34,763 nt of DNA from Chara braunii (GCA_003427395.1 BFEA01000961.1:316174-350936); one strand, 5' to 3'. Positions 1 through 10,184 are shown, numbered from the stretch's first letter. Made by a program: numbers and translations. The notes: a model not told the origin generated them from the letters alone.

Positions 1-373
1 TCGAGGGAGAGGGTCAGGGCGAGGGTGAGGGTGAGAGTGCAACCAGGATTGCAGCTTTGTTGCATGACTACCATGTACGGTTGATCTCCAGAAAGTTTGA
101 TCGGAGTCCCTCTTTGTGTCAGTCACATGACCGTAACGCGATATTGACACCATCTCGGTACTGTCTTCATGCGAATGGAATGCCCTGTCATTTTCGCTGT
201 ATCCAGACTCTGTTTTTTCCGAATACAGCTATAATGACAGGGTGCTCTACTCGGGTAAAGATGGTAGTCGGTCTGACGCTTCGTTACATGACCGTCAACT
301 GACTGAGACCTTCTCAGTCGGTCAGTCCATCAGTCAGTGAGTTGAGCATCTCAGTCCATTCCCACCCATTTGC

Positions 374-448
374 ATGTCCAATTTCAGAATCGAACACACA
401 TCGTACGGCTTGTCAGGCAAACACCTAACCAATAGGCTAAGTGGGCTG
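374..448 (-). repeat. tRNA-derived repeat (SINE-like or tRNA pseudogene)
   Basis: Read on the minus strand this stretch has a Pol III A-box-like segment (TAGCCTATTGG, plus positions 429-439) followed by TTAGGTGTTTGCCTGACAAG, then a B-box-like GTTCGATTC (383-395). The spacing is that of a tRNA. The arms do not fold into four clean stems, so this is not a working tRNA. A second, partial copy of the 3' part lies at about 580-606, where the string CATGTTCAATCCAAGAATCA resembles 374-395. Two copies suggest a SINE family rather than a lone pseudogene. No poly(A) tail or target duplication was identified. Confidence 0.45.
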
Positions 449-844
449 GCGTGAAAGTCAATCCCCAAGCAGCGCGGATTGCTCCGCGACACGATATACC
501 CAACCGCACTCATCCCTCACGTCTCACAGCCATACATCCGTAGTGTAATTTCTACGGTGGTCACTGTGTGAAAGCAGCGCATGTTCAATCCAAGAATCAA
601 ACACATGTCAAGCCCAAATGTCGATTTTGGCCATTTGGCTATGTATTCCATCTGGGAACTATACGCTATTTAGGCCAATCCACTCATCCAAACACAACTT
701 GGACGTTTCAGGAGGAATCAACATTAAATGCATCATTGATTGTAAGTTTGTAACAAATTGAAAGGCATTCCACGATGCAGACCCCAAATTCGAATCTCAG
801 GGTCATGTTCCCAGGCTAAAAGAGGCCGAGTCGGCCAGTTTCAG

Positions 845-1120
845 AAAGGTTAAGTCGGGTGCCCCAGAGGTCAAGTCCAACAGGCACCCGGTCAACAGTC
901 AAATCCCAGAGGCAAAGGTTGCATTCCATAAGCAGAAGTCACATCTCACGGTGAAAGGTCACATCCCACAGGCAAAGGACACTTTCCCAAGCAAAAATCG
1001 TGTCCCACAGGCAAGAGACATCTCGAAGTCAAAAAGCATATTCTACAGGCAAAGGTCATGTCTCATGGATAGAGAGTCGCATCCCACAGATGGAAAGTCG
1101 TGACTCACAGGCCAAAGCAG
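845..1120. repeat. Degenerate ~25-bp tandem repeat
   Basis: About ten imperfect repeats of a 20-27 bp unit follow the pattern AAAGTCACATCCCACAGGCA, for example near 940, 957, 998, 1045, 1075 and 1098. Copies differ by substitutions and small indels. An open frame of 79 codons crosses it (1000-1239), but its length is explained by the repeat. It looks like an old minisatellite or the upstream repeat zone of a decayed LTR. Confidence 0.6.
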
Positions 1121-1526
1121 CAGCACACCAAGGGGAACTCAGGGAGGTACCAGGCCTCGACATTCTGAAGCAAACAGGCTGTGGACATGTGGTACCAGGT
1201 CCCAGTCAAGCCAAAGGAAGCAGAGGCTGGGACGAGTAAAAGCTCAGTCCAAGTCAATATAAGGACTGACCAGCCACATTTGAGACAGATTCATTCGTGA
1301 GAAGTGTGGAAGTGCTGCTGAAGCGCTTGTGCACTATCTGTGAGTGGCATGCGCGAAAGCCCTGCTGGGCAGCGCTGTGCTGAGGAAGGGAGGCAGCCAT
1401 GGCCGCTTAGCTAGTAATAGGAGGTAGACCTGAGTAGTGGCGGATGTATTCAGAGTCAAGATCCTCAAGTAGAGAGAGGGAGAGAGAGTGAGCGCATGCA
1501 TGAAGAAGGAGAGAGAGAGAGATAGG
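1121..1526. other. Non-coding flank left of Element A
   Basis: No gene is recognised. A TATA-like TATAAGG occurs at about 1258 and a purine-rich GA tract covers 1468-1525 just before the insertion site. The TATA-like box downstream of tandem repeats is reminiscent of an LTR, but no matching second copy occurs in the window. Confidence 0.4.
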
Positions 1527-1531
1527 GGGAC
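1527..1531. repeat. Left target-site duplication of Element A (GGGAC)
   Basis: GGGAC directly precedes the TGTTG start of the 5' LTR. The same five bases follow the CA end of the 3' LTR at 11599-11603. A 5-bp duplication is usual for Ty3/gypsy integrases. Confidence 0.93.
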
Positions 1532-2854
1532 TGTTGCATGCTGCACCTGCACACGGCCCCCATTTGAGGGGCCCGACGGTTGCTGAGGGGCCCCCAGGCC
1601 GCGTACCATACAGCACTCGCCCTGGAGGCCCACGGCGGCCCTTGAGGCCCTATGTAGCACACTAGTTAGATAGGTTTAGTGTACTTACCTTTTTGTGTTT
1701 GTGTGCTGTGTTACTTTGTCTGTTCAGGTGCCGTTTCAGACTTGCAGCCCCAAGGCCGGACCTTGGGACTGGGTACAACGGAGGCAGGCCCGAAATGAGG
1801 CCAGGCGCATTTTGGCGCCAAACCGGTAGGTAGAGGCGTCGTTTTGGTCCTGCAGGTCGCAAGGCGACGCCTTGGGCTAGGTGCACAGGTACCGGGCCGT
1901 TTTTAGGCCAGGCGCATTTCTGCGCCTTGCTGCATCAGCAGCATGGTCTGGATGTCCGGTAGGGACCCAGACCAGCTGGGCCGTTTTCTGAGGCCAGCAT
2001 CAGGTAGGCCCAGACCGCCCAGCGCTACAAATAGCTGGGCAGCGGCTGGGCAAGGGACAGTGGAAGTAGCTCACTTCTGGAGCGACACCCTGCTGGTTGG
2101 AGGCAGCGTTATTTTGCGCTAAGCTACGGAGTAGGGAGTAGTGACGTAGGCAGTAGAGAGAGGCAGAGGCCTTACCTGCAAGCGGCGAGCCTACCTGGCG
2201 CCATAGCCGGGCTCCACGCGGTACCTGCACACGATGATGACCACAGTCAGTACGGTGACAGCGACCTGCAGTTAAGATAGCAAGGACGACGTCATCTCCT
2301 TCTTCTTCCTCCTCCATCTCTCTCTCTCTTCCTTTCTTCTTCCTCCCTCCTCCTCCTTCTCATCTTCTGCTTCACCTATGAGAGTGAGAGAGGTTATCCG
2401 TAGGAGGTACAGGCAGAGGTTATGTTGGGCACATTGCCCAGGATCTGATTCGACATTTCTGGGACAAACATTGATTGGACACTCGGCAAGGGACTATTTT
2501 TGGGACTTCGCTATCGCGATCTTGGTCTACTCCCTCGCCTCCTTCTCCTTCGTTTCGTCCCCCTTCCCCCATCTCTCATCCGTGGTATCTCCCCATGTAT
2601 GTGTGTGAAGGAGTGACCTTTCTTCTGTGATTGCGGTCCCTCCTCCCCTCTCACATGTGTGTTGTATGATGGATGTCGGGTCAGTCCAGATCAGATCAGA
2701 TCTTCTCTTTCAAGTTTTCCGCTGCGCCACTTTGTGCCATCTTGTATGTATCAGAATGTACATTGCTTGTTGATGCTACATTGTCCATTTCAGTCCTTTT
2801 CATCACATTGCGGATCCTTGGCTCCCTACGCATTGTCCCATTGGGCATGCGTCA
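1532..2854 (+). repeat. 5' LTR of Element A
   Basis: A 1,323-bp direct repeat with TG...CA ends, nearly identical to 10185-11598. It has strong inverted repeats in its first 120 bases (around GGGCCCC...GGGGCCC) and a near-palindrome CAAGGCGACGCCTTGGG near 1860. TACAAATA at 2026-2033 is a plausible TATA box, so transcription probably starts about 30 bp further on. Pyrimidine-rich tracts cover 2295-2360. No coding content. Confidence 0.95.
2026..2033 (+). promoter_or_regulatory. Candidate TATA box in 5' LTR A
   Basis: TACAAATA followed by a G-rich stretch lies centrally in the LTR and is conserved at the same place in the 3' LTR (10679-10686). Position and sequence suit a Pol II core promoter; transcription was not observed. 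Confidence 0.45.
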
Positions 2855-2857
2855 GTT

Positions 2858-2870
2858 TGGTATCGGAGGC
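2858..2870 (+). other. Primer-binding site of Element A
   Basis: TGGTATCGGAGGC begins three bases after the LTR end. It matches the plant retrotransposon primer site for initiator methionine tRNA (TGGTATCAGAGC) with a few differences. It marks the start of minus-strand DNA synthesis and fixes the LTR border. Confidence 0.8.
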
Positions 2871-2922
2871 CCGCTTGTGAATCAGGACAACCTGATTTGA
2901 CACAAGCGCGGGGACAATCAAA

Positions 2923-2974
2923 GATTGATTGATTGATTGATTGATTGATCGATTGATTGATTGATTGATTGATT
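2923..2974. repeat. (GATT)n microsatellite
   Basis: About twelve GATT units with one interruption (GATC near 2950) lie in the leader of Element A. Open frames through it read INQSINQS-type peptides and are artefacts. Solo LTR C inserted at its right edge. Confidence 0.95.
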
Positions 2975-2978
2975 AGAT

Positions 2979-4277
2979 TGTAATGACCCGTCAAAACACA
3001 GACTGAGAACACTGCTGATTTCTGAAGTTCTGCTGTTGGAATGGATGCCTTGCTGAGATTCCCGCATTCTGCTGTGTTTTCTAAGTCTGTCTGTGTGTGC
3101 GTGCTTGTGACCTGCGTGCCTGTCTGAGTGCTTGTTGGTATGAGTGTGTGTGTGACCGGCAAGGGGGCCGTAGGGCCGGTACTTACCTGTGGCCGTGGCA
3201 TTGAGGGTGGCAGCAGGGGAAAACACTCGAGTAGCAGAGGCAGGGCCCCCCGGCACCTGGAGCAGCGGAAAAACACTCAAGTAGCAGGTAGGCCGGTACC
3301 GCACCCAGTAGCAGTAGATGTGCCGCGTACTCGAGGCCGAGCAGAAGAAGACAAAGTTGGCATTTTTAGAGGCCCAGTAGCTGTAGGCTAGGTCTAGGCC
3401 GGTACCAGTCCTGGTCTAGAGCCTGTGCGGGCGATATCAGAGTCTGCAATGATGTTTCCCTTTGAAAAGGAGGAGGTACCGGTTGCTTGGGAGGCCGAGC
3501 GGCCTGGAAGTCACCGCCCAGGAGGCAAGTAGGCCGCTATATCAAGAGGCTGAGGCAAGAGCTCAGCCTCATTCTTTAGTGTGCAAGTTTGGCGACACGC
3601 TGCTGGAGCGCTNGCTGGAGTNGCGCTGGGTACTACANCGCTGCTGGGAGGAAGAAGCCGGGAGCTTCCACCTTGGCTATGGTGGAGCTCTACCGNTAGG
3701 AGGAGGAGGGAGAANGGGACCAAGGAGGAGAGTGGCGAGGCACTGACTGGCTATGGTAGACACCATCTTCATCTCCTTGCTAGGCGCTGCATCAGGAAGG
3801 CCCCAGTGGGGGTAGTGCCGCATCAAGGAAGCTCGGGGCAGAGCCGCATCAAGGAAGCTGGGGGCAGAGTCAGGGATGGTGTCCTTGGGACAGGAGGCTG
3901 AAGCCTCAGCAGTCCGCCATAGCCTCGGCCTGTATGCAGAGAAAGAGGAAGGGTTGCCATGGCTATGGTGGACCTCATGTTATGCCTGCAGTAGAAGTGG
4001 GATTCAGACATTGATTCTGGTTCAGTCATTCAACATTATTATTGTTATTTCTTGTTTGAAGAAGAGGGGAGGAGATAAGGAGGAAGGGATTGGTTGGCGA
4101 AGAAGAAGAGCCTTGACATTGGTCTATGCCGGAGTACATCATCATCTTTTTCTTTCTCACTTCTTCTTCTTCTTCTTTTCCTCTCTTTCCTCTCAAGTTC
4201 ATTCATTTCTTTTTGCAATTGGATGGCATTGTACTTTCAGATGAATGTATACTTCGAAATTGGCCAGGATCGTAACA
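2979..4277 (+). mobile_element. Solo LTR, family C, inserted in the leader of Element A
   Basis: A 1,299-bp unit starts TGTAATGACCC and ends CGTAACA. It is flanked by AGAT at 2975-2978 and 4278-4281, a likely 4-bp target duplication. A second copy lies inverted at 18082-19643 with the same two ends, which defines the unit independently. It has no internal coding domain, so it is a solo LTR left by LTR-LTR recombination. Five single unresolved bases occur at 3613, 3622, 3638, 3696 and 3715. A near-tandem duplication (GCCGCATCAAGGAAGCT) is at about 3816-3860. Confidence 0.85.
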
Positions 4278-5097
4278 AGATACACTAATTAGTCCCCAAA
4301 ATCGAGGATTTTGACCTAACTGCTGAAATCGAAAATTTTTTCTTTTTCTTGGATTTCATTTTCCCGCTATTCTCATTCGTGGAAAATCGTAGTATCGGGA
4401 AATTTTCGTTTTTCTTTTTATGAAATTCGAAATTCCGGTGCTGGAGGTCCGGAAATATCACGGTTTTTTTTTTTCGATTCATCCTTTCCTTCGCAATTCC
4501 CCGTTAATTCGAAATTCCGAATTTTTTTTTCTGAAATTCATTATTCGAACTTATTTTCGAAAATCTTTTTGCGTTCTTTTTATTATTCACGCATTCCGGG
4601 GGTAATGAAAATTTTGAACTTTGACTGTAGTCCCAGATTCGGAAACTATTTTTTACAGGAAACCCCTTTGCAGTCATTTGTTTTCAAACTGCGCATACTC
4701 TCACTTGAGAAATTCTGAATTTTTTTATGTTTCGGAATTCTCCAAACTTGCGGAATTGTTTTTGCAGTTCAGTTACTTTGCTAATCTCCATTCGTTAGTA
4801 TTTTTCTTTGCATCGACAGTCTGAAATTCGAATTTTTTTTTTGAATTACCTGTTGTGGGGAAACATAGGAGACCTACCGAACTTGCAATCGAGAAACTTT
4901 ATTAATAATTATTTAATATTTCTTTATTTTCTCAAAATTTTCGCGAAGTTCCAACTTTTCATTTTTTGATTAGTGGCTCCTTATCTGGGCGATCCACTCG
5001 GTTCCCTCCCAACTCCTTCTCTTCTTCTTGCTCAACTGCCCATCAGTTTTGGCTACAGCTTGGTAAGTCCGTACTCACTCGTTCACAGACAGCAGGG
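4278..5097 (+). other. AT-rich leader of Element A, non-coding
   Basis: This T-rich stretch between solo LTR C and the gag start has many runs of seven to nine T and repeated GAAATTC/GAAATTCGA motifs. No domain is recognised; open frames here are short and compositionally driven. It is probably the untranslated leader, where a packaging signal would be expected. Confidence 0.6.
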
Positions 5098-6252
5098 ATG
5101 GATCAAAAAGCCAACGAGACTGACGAAGCCTATGAGGCACGGTTGGCGGCCATTATGACCGAAAGCAAGCAACGGGCAGAAGCATCAGCAGCAGCATGGA
5201 TGAAGAGGGAGGCGGAGGCAGAGAGGCTGCGTCAGATCGCCGAAGAACAACGGCAGAAGCACGCAGCAGCAGCCGCAAAGGCGGCTGATGAAGAACACGT
5301 ACGACGGCGGGAGATTCTCTTCAGGGAGGAAACTGCGTTACACGCACAGGCTAAGGATTGGCAGAAGGAGGCCGAGAATGGAGACTCCGTTGACTACGGG
5401 ACCAGGATTGCTCTCTTGCTCAACCTTGTCACAGACCTCCTCGCTACTTGCATTGCACAGTAGGAGGACATTCACTCTCTTGACCACGCCAATCAGGCGC
5501 TGACCAAGCACATACACCAGCTGGAGCAGCGACCCGTCACCACTTCCAGCGTCGGCCCCTCTGACCTCGCCGACCGCGTCAACGTCTTGGAGATAGACGT
5601 GGGAACACTTGAGACCGAGACACAACGACTGGACCAACAGGTGGGAGCAACAACCGCACCTAGCTCAGCGCCTCGCGATACATCGAAGACGGACCCTATA
5701 CCTTGGTGGCGCAAGTTCGAACTAAAGCTGGACATCCACCAAGTCGTCAACAAGAACCGGCATACATACTTGTACTCCCGGTCAGGAGGTGCGTGTCAGG
5801 CATGGTTGGACAACATGTTGTCCGTACATGCATGCACAGTCTCCGAGTTACACAACTTCATCACCTGGGACGATCTCACGACGGCATGGAAGAAACGTTT
5901 CGAAGTGGAACCGCCCGAGCATCAGGCGATGGACAAGCTGCTCACATTCGCACAGAACAGCATGCCAAGCGGAGACTGGATATCTGAGTTCCAACGCCTG
6001 GCAAGCACGCCCAAGTTGCCGATGAACTTCGACGGCATCAAGCTCTAATTCATTAAGAGGTCATGCCCAGCGTTGCAAAATGCGTTAACTCAGGTCGCTG
6101 AGAACCTCAACACAAGTGAGGAACTCTTCAACAAGGCCGCGCAGATCATTGTGACGAACTTGGAAGCCAAGAACATTGGTCGTTCATTGACTGCCGGCCA
6201 GGGCGCGTATCAGCATCGACCGAAAGTGGCCGTGATCGCGGCAGAAACGCCA

Positions 6253-6723
6253 GAGAGAAGGTTAACAACAGTCGTATTTTTCATCACCACTTCAGGACAC
6301 CCTTCACCACTTCAGGATGCAGTCTGCCTAAACAGGTGGTTTTCAGGGTCTTCGGAGCTTTCACCACTTCAGGATAATTCAAGTCTGAAAATCCTGAATG
6401 GTCTTGAAGTGGTGAAAACTCCGAAGACCCTGAAAACCACTTGTTTAGGCAGACTGCATCCTCAAGTGGTAAAGAGTGGTTTTCATGGTCTTCGGACCTT
6501 TCACCACTTCAGGACCATTCAGGATTTTTAGACTGCCCAAAACTCTCACTTGACCACTTCAGGACACCCTTCACCACTTCAGGATGCAGCCTGCCTAAAC
6601 AGGTGGTTTTCAGGGTCTTCGGACCTTTCACCACTTCAGGACCATTCAGGATTTTCAGATTGCTCAAAACTCTCACTTCAGAATTTTCATTCCTGAATTT
6701 TCAGCTACCCGATAACCGCTTGT
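6253..6723. mobile_element. Mutator-like/foldback non-autonomous DNA element in gag A
   Basis: A 471-bp insertion flanked by the 9-bp repeat GAAACGCCA (6244-6252 and 6724-6732). Nine bases is the usual Mutator duplication. The outer ends are weakly inverted (GAGAGAAGGTTA against CACAAGCGGTTA). Inside are long inverted arms of about 68 bp (6306-6374 and 6402-6470) around a 27-base spacer, and a third copy of the arm in direct orientation at 6567-6645. The motif CACCACTTCAGGA recurs about seven times. No transposase is present. Removing the insertion and one duplication (480 bp) leaves the gag frame intact. Confidence 0.8.
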
Positions 6724-7022
6724 GAAACGCCAAGCGACCCTTCAACTTCAAACGAGGCTGCCTTTTCTGACGAGGGAGACAGATTAGCAGCTGCCCAGAA
6801 TGGTGGCCGCCCCGCCAAAGGACGAGGACGCGGCAAAACGAAGACAAACACCACTTCTTTTGGGCCTGGACAAGCAACTCCAACTCATGAACCTCGGACA
6901 CAATATGGTCCGACGAAGCGCGGGTATCGCGTCCGCACCAAGTACCGTTATTGTTTGTGGTGCAACTGCGCGGCATATGAGACCGCGAACTGTCCCACGA
7001 AAGCCAAGGGCCCCGCTCAGTC

Positions 7023-7029
7023 GGGAAAG
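7023..7029 (+). promoter_or_regulatory. Candidate -1 ribosomal frameshift site between gag and pol A
   Basis: G GGA AAG has the X XXY YYZ form in the gag frame and is followed at once by the gag stop TGA (7030-7032). The pol open frame, which begins at 7029, is exactly the -1 frame relative to gag. No ATG starts pol nearby; its first codon is GTG. Sequence and frame fit; function is inferred. Confidence 0.55.
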
Positions 7030-8495
7030 TGAGCACCGTCGAGAGTGATGCGACGACACTCTTGACGCCTTTGGAACCGGTTGTCGTACGGGTAACCTCC
7101 GTCGGTTTCGGGGCACATGCGGAAGTCGTAAGTCCTCCCATTCTTCATTCTTTCGAGGACTATGCTGCTCGGCTCGTACCTTCGCTGAATTCACGAGCCC
7201 AAGGGCAGGATGTATGTGCGGTTTCTTCTCCGTTTGGAAGCAGCGGCATTGAGTCGTTTTCAAGTGGACCTTCACGGGATTCGGCGCGCACGTTCAACAT
7301 AGACGACTTGGACCCGTTGACGCCTGAGGATTTTGCATGGCTCCCTCTCCCTTCCACCGGCTGCTTACCGGAGCCGCAATGCGCAGCTCTTAGCGCTCAT
7401 CTACATACATACCTAGCCTTCTATGCACCACCAACTTTGCCGACGAAGGACGAAGTCGCGGTGGGGGACATTCTTGCGTACGTTAGCAAGGTGGCCCGCG
7501 AGTTTTGCACGCAACGGTACGACAACAACAACGCACCGCGTTTTTATGTCCGCATCCAAGTTGGGCAAGCGTCCTGCAGCGCTTTGCTGGATAGCGACGC
7601 AACTCGCAACTTCATTAGCCAGTCCTTTATGCAAAGGGCCGGCCTTGGCCCACAAGTTCGAAGGAAGGCACACCCTACGACGATCAAGTTGGCGGACGGT
7701 AGGGCGCAACAACTCCTTGACCGCTACATCGAGGCCGTACCGGTCTATTTCGCACCTCATGCATGCGAACCGGTGACGTTTGACGTCGTGGACACGGACT
7801 TCGACATCATTTTGGGCATACCTTGGCTTGCAAGTGCGGATCACATGGTGAACTTCCATCGGCGGACAGTTACGGTCCGCGACGCGTTTGGCGTCGAAGT
7901 ACCATGTACCATCCCTCTTCCGCACCTTTTGATCCGGTGCCAAGTTGTAACGGCCAAATCTTTTCGGGCCACTTGCGCTTACGAGCGGACCGACGAGATA
8001 GGCCTATGTTTTCTTCGAACCGTCGCGGCAGCGGAATCTCAACCCACGGACTTGTCTTCGAACCCCTGGGTGGTACGGTTGCTTGACGAATTCGCCGACA
8101 TCTTCGAATCACCTACCAGCGTGGTGCTGGATCGGCCGATCTCCCACGAGGTCATTCTCGAGGCCGGTGCCGTGCTGCCGAAAGGTTGCATCTATCGCAT
8201 GAGCGAGGAGGAACTTACAGTACTCCGCGCGCAACTCGATGATTTGTTGGACAAAGGCTGGATCCGGCCTAGTAGCTCACCCTATGGTGCGCTGGTTCTC
8301 TTCGTGCGGAAGAAGAACAAGTATCTTCGCCTATGCATCGATTACCGCAAGCTCAATGCACAAACCGTCAAGAACGCGGGACCTCTTCCTCGTATTGACG
8401 ATCTTCTGAGCGTTTGGGCGGCGACAATTTTTTTTCCAAGTTGGATTTGAAGTCGGGGTATCATCAGATTTCATCGCCCGTTGAAGCACGATCGT
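7029..8495 (+). pseudogene. pol: pol of Element A, protease and truncated reverse transcriptase
   Basis: The first half of the polyprotein runs open from 7029 to 8450, in the -1 frame to gag. A retropepsin-type aspartic protease lies at about 7540-7880: catalytic region [12 protein letters not shown] (family norm DSG, so Gly is changed to Asp) and the later DIILGIPWL. The RT N-terminus follows: [32 protein letters not shown] and [10 protein letters not shown] one-base frameshift near 8415 moves the next motif ([13 protein letters not shown]) into another frame. At about 8465-8495 the sequence jumps directly to the last part of RNase H. The RT palm with its YxDD box, the thumb, and the RNase H active site are therefore missing, probably by an internal deletion. 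The element cannot make working RT. Confidence 0.9.
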
Positions 8496-10173
8496 CCGTT
8501 GGATGGCTTTCATCGACCAGTTCGACTTCTTTCCCGATCATATCCCGGGGAAGTCCAACCGTTTTGCGGATGCTCTTTCACGGCGTCTGGATCACTGCAC
8601 TGCCGTCTACTCGACCTTCGAGATAGAGGACGACTTGCGGGACAGTTTCATCCGCGGCTATCCAGCTGAACCGGAATTTTGCGACAAGTACGCAAATTGT
8701 TCCTCTCCCAATCCGGCGCCTTCGCACTATCGGATCCAAGAGGGATACTTGCTCGTTCACTCACGGGGCAAGGATCTACTTTGTGTGCCGCAAGACTCAC
8801 ACTTGCGCCCAAGGCTTCTTGGCGAGTTCCACGACGCCCCCGCCACCGGACACTTTGGAGTCAATCGCACGATTGGCCGACTCCGCGAGCGCTTTTGGTG
8901 GCCCGGTCTTCTCGACAACATCATGCGCTATTGCGAGTCATGCGAGGTTTGTCGACGTTGCAAATCCCGCAATCATCGTCCGTACGGCGAACTGCGACCA
9001 TTACCGGTCCCCTTGCGCCGAAGGGAAGCGATTGCCATGGACATTACCGGGCCGTTCCCCAAGCACAAGACGGGTGTGGATGGGATTCTCATGGTGGTTG
9101 ACCGACTCACCAAGTTTGCCATGTTTTGCTTTGCCGCTATCACGCCAAGGCACCGGAGTTGGTCGAGGTTCTCTACGCTTGTTGGATTCGAACCAAGGGT
9201 TACCCCAAGGAGATCATCTGCGACCGCGACACTCGGTTCATGTCCGATTTTTGGTTGGCGCTCATCAAACGATGGGGCGCATCCCTCAAGCCGAGTTTGG
9301 CTCGCCACCCCCAAACCCATGGCCGAACGGAGAGGGCACATCAGACCGCATAGGTCCTTCGCACTCTCATCCGTTCTGACCAAAAGGACTGGGTCGAGCG
9401 GCTGCCAAATTTCGAGTTGGCATACAAGTCGTCCATCCATCCGGCTATCAGGATGTCGCCCTTTGCATGGCTCGCCGGTCAATTCTCCGTTGGACACAAT
9501 CATCCCACGGGCGGTCGAGAGCGACGACCATCTTCTCTTCATTCGTCGGATGCAAGAGCTTCTTGTCAAGGCACGCGACCATATGTCAAAGATGCAGCAA
9601 CGTCTGCGCCAACAGGCCAACTGCCAGCGTCTTCCTTGTCCGTTCCGCGTCGGCGACCTCGTATGGGTTTCCGCTGCGGAATTCAGCCTCGAACAAGATA
9701 TCTCTCGCAAGCTTCTTCCGAAATGGATAGGCCCCTGGCAGATCGTGGCACCCGCTGGGGACGCACCCGAAGGACCTTCATTTATCATTCAGGTGCCCGC
9801 CCACTTGCCCGTCAACCCGGTCTTTCACTGTTCCAAGTTGGCTGTCTACACGCCAGCGGAACTTGACGACTTTCCCGGGCGACGATCACAAGACCCACCC
9901 TCGATGGACGGTTTCCAAGAGGTTGACGACATCATATCCCAGCGACGTTACGGCAACAGGCCGAATGAATTCTTGGTCCATTTTGCATATTGCACCCATA
10001 GAGTTGACAGATGGTTGACCCGTGCGGAACTTCAAGCAACAGCTCCCGATGTCCTCGCACGCTACGAACGCAAGTTGCAAGGCAAGCCGGCATCTTCGGC
10101 TCCACGCTGCACCCACGTCCAAGTTCCACCTTCAGATAGTCAGCTTCGCCCTCGACCCGGCTTGACTTCATAA
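8496..10173 (+). pseudogene. pol: pol of Element A, RNase H tail, integrase and chromodomain-like end
   Basis: From 8503 the frame opens with the RNase H-integrase tether (DHIPGKSNRFADALSRR). Integrase follows: an HHCC zinc-binding region (GHFGVNRTI ... CESCEVC), then the catalytic core. The first Asp is in AMDITGPFP. The second Asp (CDRDTRF) and the Glu (HPQTHGRTERAHQ), spaced as D-35-E, are in another frame at about 9126-9353, so at least one frameshift near 9130 breaks the enzyme. A stop is at 9351-9353 and the original frame resumes near 9490. A GPY/F-type module (KLLPKWIGPW) and a chromodomain-like C-terminus (FLVHFAYCTHRVDRWLTRAEL) follow, which places the element with chromoviruses. 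Known chromodomains steer integration to particular chromatin. The frame ends at 10173, twelve bases before the 3' LTR. Confidence 0.9.
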
Positions 10174-10184
10174 GGAGGGAGGGG
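10172..10184 (+). other. Polypurine tract of Element A
   Basis: AAGGAGGGAGGGG lies directly upstream of the TGTTGC start of the 3' LTR and overlaps the end of pol. It would prime plus-strand DNA synthesis. Confidence 0.9.

Larger units (their letters stand above)
5098..7032 (+). pseudogene. gag: gag of Element A, broken by two stops and an insertion
   Basis: Gag forms the virus-like particle that packages element RNA. The start chosen is ATG 5098 (MDQKANETDEAYEARLAA); an in-frame ATG at 4966 is possible, but the 44 extra residues look non-coding. One frame runs from 5098 to the TGA at 7030-7032 when the 471-bp insertion (6253-6723) plus one 9-bp duplication, 480 bp in all, is discounted. Residues about 20-100 form an Ala/Glu/Arg-rich coiled coil. 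A retrotransposon gag domain follows at about 5698-6010 (WWRKFELKL, then AWLDNML and WDDLTTAWKKRFE). A Gly/Arg-rich tract precedes a CCHC zinc knuckle at 6952-6993, where Tyr replaces the His (CAT to TAT). In-frame stops lie at 5461 (TAG) and 6046 (TAA), both one C-to-T change from a Gln codon. The uninterrupted length would be about 484 residues. Confidence 0.88.

Noticed and set aside
374-448. Functional tRNA gene
   Set aside because: A and B boxes are present but acceptor and anticodon stems do not pair.
1334-1660. Minus-strand frames of 65-108 codons
   Set aside because: They span the GA-rich flank and the LTR A start in several overlapping frames, with no domain.
2803-3304. Open frames of 128-157 codons on the minus strand
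   Set aside because: They run through the (GATT)n microsatellite and LTR C sequence; the repeated INQS peptide is an artefact.
7413-7943. 176-codon minus-strand open frame opposite protease A
   Set aside because: Antisense shadow of the protease region.
8973-9788. 271-codon minus-strand open frame opposite integrase A
   Set aside because: It is the shadow of the plus-strand integrase; no domain on the minus strand.
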